From Notospermus geniculatus (lineage: Eukaryota > Nemertea > Pilidiophora > Heteronemertea > Lineidae): 64,000 nucleotides of DNA. The notes under the pieces are model-generated. The model made no database searches, was not told where the DNA came from, and worked only from the letters and a program-made list of their open reading frames with translations. Below are positions 58,823 through 64,000 of this stretch, piece after piece (the stretch's first letter is position 1; the number at the start of each line of letters is the position of its first letter). The position numbers and the translations under genes are program-made. The stretch covers positions 237,511-301,510 of the forward strand of contig NMRB01000257.1 of NCBI GenBank assembly GCA_002633025.1, in the 5' to 3' direction.

Positions 58823-59188
58823 TAGTGAGGTTTCGCAAATCTTACGAAATACGAAATTCAACTTCATTTCCAGGACCTAATGTATTTCTGGAGATGGTTG
58901 GTACCACAAATATCCCTGCTACCGGTGCGTCTTTTAGCATAAGACCGAGAGAGTTACGGTGCATCTTGAGTGTTTAAATTTCCATTTCGTGTCTACGAAG
59001 TGGAAACGAAAGAAAAAAACACCGTAACTCTATCGGTCGAACGTCAAACGCTGAAAGACACCCTTCCAGCACAGGCAACATTTGTGGTACCAACCATCTC
59101 CAGAAATAATTACGTCATGGAAATGAAGTCCCACTTCGTATTTCGTACCGGTACTTCGTGTTTCATCAGATTTGCGAAACCTCACTAT
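58823..59188. mobile_element. long palindromic MITE-like element, about 366 bp, TATTA flanks
   Basis: GTGAGGTTTCGCAAATC / GATTTGCGAAACCTCAC termini, with TATTA directly outside both. Inner blocks also pair: TCTGGAGATGGTTGGTACCA with TGGTACCAACCATCTCCAGA, and GAGTTACGGTG with CACCGTAACTC. Almost the whole element is one inverted duplication. Coordinates include one or two bases of the flank. Confidence 0.82.
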
Positions 59189-60398
59189 TACCCTCCTTTT
59201 CCCCAACAGTACTGAGAGCTGATGAGGATAATCAGTATTAGTGTGGGAATATGAAATTTATCACATTCGGCCCCATAAGTGGGTGAAACAGCGACTGTCC
59301 ATTGGCTGGAAAGTTCCGAAGTGTCGAATTCTCCATTTTTACACCAAACTTCTCTCGATCTTTCTCGGCCATGACACCTTGGAGGGGGTCTTCGCATTTT
59401 GTTGAGGGGGTAAAATCTAACTTCCTGTTACCATCTTTCATTCACAATTTTTCCCTGCACGGTATGGCAAGTGGTGGTCCTTGGAGTTACATAATTTCAG
59501 CTACATGTATATCCTATGCACATGATGCATCCATGTAAAATTAATCTAGCACTAATAGCTGATGCCGTGTTGGGTGTCCCCCTCTTGCTCAGTAAATCAC
59601 AATTTGCATGGGACCATTAATAATACACTTCCAAACGTATCTACCATTTCCCTGTGGTGTGGTCCCAAGTAATCATCTTTATCTTTGAGTTTGACACTGT
59701 AAGGGGTCATGAGATATCAATTAGTTCGAAGTGAGAAGCCCCGCTAGCTACCCCCCTGTGCACCCCACTCCTCCAAGCCCACCGGCTTGATGTAGTTCCT
59801 GACATCTTTACTCTTGCCCGACACCCACTCGCATCCTGTCGCTCCCTTCGTCACCGCACACGAAGGGAGTGGGCACTAAGAACCCCTGATGTTCTCCGCA
59901 TGCCCACACAGGCACTGCACTACATAGACAATGTGCAGTTACATTTGCAAAAATGTACTTAAGTATACTCTGGCTGTGGATCGCCAACACGAAATCATAT
60001 GACATCGATGTTTTCTCTATTTCAGGTCCAAAGAAGGATGTTGTCCATATCTCAGTCGCGACAACCTTCATCCAAGCAGCGCTATTTAAGCCTTGATTGA
60101 ATTCTTCAAGACTGGAAATGTGTTCAAAATCGTACCATACCTCTGCACTGCAGCTGCCAGTTCACTTGCAAAATGTTTCGCAGTAGATAAAAACTTGGTC
60201 TTCATGAAGTCGAGAAGGAAATTGTGCGCTCTGAATGATCGAACACTAACTGGAGAATTCTCAATAGGACTGATTTTGAAACTTGTTGTTTTATTCTGAT
60301 CGCAAACTATGAAGACATATTCATGTGGGCGATTCACTTCCGCCCATCAGCCCAAACTTCCAAGGTGACAATCTGCGCATTATTGCTATTATATAACT
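59189..60398 (+). other. upstream flank of the zinc-finger exon
   Basis: Holds the degenerate MITE at 59833 and short frames. No TATA box or convincing splice acceptor close to 60399 was identified, so promoter, 5' UTR and intron remain undecided. Confidence 0.4.
59833..59902. mobile_element. CATCC-type MITE, degenerate copy
   Basis: CATCCTGTCGCTCCCTTCGT and AAGAACCCCTGATGTTCTC match the ends of the 40901 copy, with a shortened middle. Confidence 0.6.
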
Positions 60399-61918
60399 AT
60401 GATGGGAAACCAGGGTGAACCGCCTGAAAAAACCCCCAGTACGACGGGGCGTTATCACACGCCCGTCCATCCTGATGAACAGGCTTTGAGGCCAGGAGAG
60501 GGCATTCCAGAAGCGTCTGGTGTTGGGACAAATCCTGTTATGCGGGGTGTTGAAACTCTAGAGGGAAGTGATGTAACGTCAGGTGGGAGGCCTAATACGA
60601 AGCGCCAACGTTTCTTATTGGAGAGCCACTTACATTTATGCGAGCCGTACCGCGTATCGTCATCACTGGAGATCCGAGAGGCACAGCAGTTCCATTTGCC
60701 GGGGGAGAGCACTGGGGATTATTTATCTGTACGGGAAAAGCCGCGGAGTAAGTCCGAAACTGATAAGGAGTCAATATCCACCCCTGTCTGGGCCAAGCAG
60801 CCCCACACCGAATTCATCTTTCCACCAGAGCAGGGGAAAGTTGAAGAACAGTACCAAATACCAACCGAGAGGAGTCTTTATTCAGACTATCGCCCTGCTG
60901 TTCATTCCATGATGGAAAAAGAGGTGAAAGCTGAAGAGAGTACGGCCGCTCTGGGTTTGCTGAATCCGAAAGTAGAACAGACTGAGAGGCAAGAAGATCT
61001 GAGCCCGCTCCCATCGACCCCAACCAGCCACGTACCACGACATCACAACTTTAAAAAATACCTGCGGGCCAGGTATCTGTCGAGTCAGGAGAGCGCTGAA
61101 GGCTTGAGTGATGTGGAAATGACGCGAGAAGAGTTACGTGATGACGACGACGGGGTATTCGAGATGGAGGGGAAAGAAGAGACCCCTGGTGCTAAACGGC
61201 CTTTGTATTTAGCAGATTCCCCGACGGTGCGATCAGTTAGTGTCTCGGAAGGTCACCCCAGTGTTCAAATGGAACCCTTGGATTTATCACGGTCGCCGGT
61301 GACACAGAGCATTGGGCCCATGGATATAGAGACTGATATCAAACCGCCGTCGGAACGTAAACCCCGCTGGCGTGATTTGAACTTGCGCGTTGAGACAGAG
61401 ATGACTGCTGTCTCACCAGTTCCTATCAGCCCAAGGTGGCGGACTCCACCACGGAGTTCTCCTGTCAATATAATGGGACAGCCCCAGAGCATTCAGTCAC
61501 AGTTCCTCATGCCAGTATCATCACCAGGTTTGTCTCAGTCACCTGGTGTCTCACCCCGTTATTCTCCAACAACATCCCCAGGCCTTGCATCGCCCACATT
61601 CCAATCCTTTCTCGCAAGTCCAGGAATGACCATCTTACAAGAGATGCCAATGCGTTGTGGCTCACTGACTGACCTCCGTTCACCTGCACAAACAGGGCAA
61701 GCACCTCCTCATCGGTTTGTTTTCCCGCCTTCACCAGAAGCATTTGAATCATCCCTGAAGCGTGATTCAAAGAGTCCATTTTCTTGCCCAATTTGCTCAC
61801 AAGTTTTTCCATCATATGACAATTTGGCAAAACACATGGCGAAGCATTTACCTACAGAGACAGTACGCTCTCCAGACAATTCTAAGATTCATTACTGCAA
61901 AGTGTGCAATAGGGCGTT
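60399..61918 (+). CDS. C2H2 zinc-finger protein with CtBP-type PLDLS motif, truncated by assembly gap
   Basis: About 507 codons are open from ATG at 60399 to the gap at 61919. The nearest upstream in-frame stop is TGA at 60366, so this is the first ATG. A complete C2H2 finger has C463, C466, H479 and H483 (C-x2-C-x12-H-x3-H). A second finger starts at C500 and C503 and is lost in the gap. Residues 293-297 are PLDLS, the PxDLS motif bound by the CtBP corepressor. V176-K177-A178-E179 fits a SUMO-conjugation motif. Residues about 340-430 are rich in Ser-Pro, and an acidic run (DDDDG) lies near 250. The rest looks disordered. The likely role is a nuclear DNA-binding transcriptional repressor; this is inferred from motifs. 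I could not assign an orthologue. Frame and finger number across the 345-N gap are unknown, and an upstream exon is not excluded. Confidence 0.85.
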
Positions 61919-62263
61919 NNNNNNNNNNNNNNNNNNNNNNNNNNNNNNNNNNNNNNNNNNNNNNNNNNNNNNNNNNNNNNNNNNNNNNNNNNNNNNNNNN
62001 NNNNNNNNNNNNNNNNNNNNNNNNNNNNNNNNNNNNNNNNNNNNNNNNNNNNNNNNNNNNNNNNNNNNNNNNNNNNNNNNNNNNNNNNNNNNNNNNNNNN
62101 NNNNNNNNNNNNNNNNNNNNNNNNNNNNNNNNNNNNNNNNNNNNNNNNNNNNNNNNNNNNNNNNNNNNNNNNNNNNNNNNNNNNNNNNNNNNNNNNNNNN
62201 NNNNNNNNNNNNNNNNNNNNNNNNNNNNNNNNNNNNNNNNNNNNNNNNNNNNNNNNNNNNNNN
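61919..62263. other. assembly gap (345 N) inside the zinc-finger gene
   Basis: A run of N replaces the sequence from the second finger to the start of the apparent 3' UTR. If gap size is real, about 115 codons or an intron could be missing. Open frames drawn through the Ns have no meaning. Confidence 0.98.
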
Positions 62264-64000
62264 AATTCCTCAAGACACAACTTGGACACTGCTATGAGAC
62301 TTTTTGGTGCCAAAGTAAAAAGTGCTTTAGAATGTTCAGTTTTGGTAGTTTTTTGCCATTAATGTACTCTGAAGAGACGTTATCTTGTTAGTGGTTTATG
62401 TCATTGGCGGCTCAAGGATAATTTTAGTGTAATGCAAAGGAGAGGGCGAAAAATAAAACTGACACGCACAAATTTTTCTTGACATTCCTCGTTGCCATGG
62501 TGAGGTGTTGCTTTGACACCACTCGTTGCTAGGCAACAAGAAATGTCTTTGAAACACAACATTATTGTACTGTTGTATGGATTACAATTGATGGTGTTTA
62601 TGATGGATGTTAAAAATGGTGTGATGTTTTTGATGTCAAACATAGACATGTTTGTACCTTTATATTATAACACTTCCAGCGATGGGAGGCGGGAAATTTT
62701 TTGTGGTTGTTATCAGGTCAATTTCACCAGCACAAATAACTTTTAGATTGTTTTCATGACTTTTGTACTGTCTTATAAATGTACTATGGATAAGTAGATG
62801 GAGGTTGTGATCATATGACACAGTGTGTTTTTTTATTGTACATACGAAAAGTGACTTTAGTGTGCGCGTGTGTGTGCATATGCATTAATTCTAAAACCCG
62901 TTTAGGACTGCAGGGAGGATTTTCAAGAAATTTTTTGGAATGAAGGAATTTTATATTAATATCAACAAATGCCATTTGGCTGCATTGATGGGTAACCACG
63001 GCAACGACTGACCTCATTTGGAAATCTTGTATTTGATGACGAATACTGCTTTCAGTCCTTGAGGGTAGAACGTAATTCTTAGTGTATATTTTATACACTG
63101 AGGAAGTAGATTTTTATGCTTGGAGCTGGTGACGTATCACACACAACAAAAGAAGACATTTGAAGAAGCTGTAATCATATGTAGTTTATCATGCCGCTTC
63201 TTTACTGTCAAAACATCATGATACCAATGATTGGGCAATGTGGATCACACAAAAGGGAACATTTCTCTATTGTTAGTTGTGTTTAAGGTCTTTTGTTATT
63301 GAAAATTGGAAAGATAAGATCACGTTTTTTAAGATTGAAACTAATCAATGAAACTGTCGTTCATGTTGAGTAGCTTAATATTTTTTGCAAATTTTTCGGA
63401 TCTTTTGACACAGTGACGTGCCAACTAGGCAGTATGTGAAATTCAGCACCCTTTCTATCACTCTGTGGCATGCCATTTGATAACTCTTCTGCCCTCTTTT
63501 CATAGCGGCACGGTGACGTCCTAAATGTGGCGAGTGATTTTCAGCACTCTTTCACACATTGTGGGATGCCAAGGATGCTGTGTAATCATACTAAAGTATA
63601 GTTTCCTCAGCATCCCACGTGTGCTTAGTGGTACAAATTTCATTCATTGAGAAAACAAATGTGCTATGCTAAAATAACGGTTTTCAGTCTCGTCTAGAAC
63701 AATAATCACGTAATTCAACATATTTTGTTTTGGAGATCAACTTTTCCCATTTCAAGCTGGCAGCCTTTTATAAACCACCATTTTGATTCAGCCCAAAATT
63801 TCCGTCAACTTCAAACGTTTGTTACAAAAAAAGGAGCCCCCCCCCCCCATTTCTTCTACGCCTTAAAACCTGGTTCATGATCAGCACTGGAACCCAATTC
63901 AACATGAAATTTTCCAGATCAACTGAATAAAAAATGTGCTAATCGATTCAATGTATGTTGCATCAATTCTCCAAACACAAGGATTGTGAAAGGATTTTTT
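62264..64000 (+). other. probable 3' UTR and downstream flank of the zinc-finger gene
   Basis: No coding signal is visible after the gap. In the frame of the upstream exon a stop appears at about 62295-62297, but that frame is not reliable across the Ns. AATAAA occurs at 62452-62457 and 63926-63931. The rest is AT-rich, with a C run near 63839-63849. The call as 3' UTR rests on position. Confidence 0.45.

Noticed and set aside
25225-60399. Joining the exon at 25225 to the zinc-finger exon
   Set aside because: The exon ends in phase 2, and the only AG near the zinc-finger start (about 60410) would put the reading frame out of register.
61762-62391. Open frames drawn across the N gap near the zinc-finger exon
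   Set aside because: Most residues are unknown; continuity over 345 Ns cannot be assumed.

Overview
The window is eukaryotic, from an animal nuclear genome. It has GT-AG introns, Pol III-type SINEs, a Penelope-like retroelement, many MITE-like foldbacks and assembly gaps (runs of N at 19169-19189, 38059-38138 and 61919-62263; single Ns at 2533, 20581 and 44029). Gene density is low. The frequent palindromic words TAGGCCTA and TACATGTA, the intron-rich oxidoreductase and the repeat types resemble marine invertebrate deuterostomes (echinoderm, hemichordate or amphioxus). This is an inference from texture; the species was not identified.

Two protein-coding loci are well supported. On the minus strand, 3081-7078 holds a complete seven-exon gene for a Gfo/Idh/MocA-family (inositol 2-dehydrogenase-like) NAD(P)-dependent oxidoreductase. 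I traced it exon by exon: the phases join without a break, all six introns are GT-AG and the product is 348 residues. At the right end, 60399 onward on the plus strand holds a long exon for a C2H2 zinc-finger protein with a CtBP-binding-type PLDLS motif. It runs into a 345-base gap in its second finger, and the sequence after the gap looks like 3' UTR. A possible first coding exon of an unknown gene lies at 25225-25334 (weak).

Nearly everything between these loci is non-coding and rich in repeats. Main items: two ~33-bp minisatellites (825-1350, and 52770-53845 with higher-order organisation); a Penelope-like fragment (29951-30937) with an intact GIY-YIG domain and a hammerhead-like tail, plus a 52-bp-arm palindrome (24087-24212) made of the same terminal sequence; a group of CAGGG-ended hAT-like elements with clear 5-bp target duplications (11275, 14707, 21620, 26355); a GAGGTT-ended MITE group associated with TATTA targets (33800, 35433, 55087, 58823); a CATCC-ended MITE with 8-bp duplications (39747, 39939, 40901); tRNA-derived SINEs (32770, 42565, 57993); a Pol III element joining a tRNA-type A box to a 5S rRNA internal promoter (42098-42181); a LINE 3' end (50701-51216); and a 0.5-kb segment repeated 923 bp apart (43523 and 44446).

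The elements are often nested in, or close to, genes. The oxidoreductase introns carry a MITE, an interspersed repeat, a foldback and a foldback arm, and another foldback lies 79 bp upstream of its start codon. I see no CRISPR array, operon, rRNA unit or intact tRNA gene.
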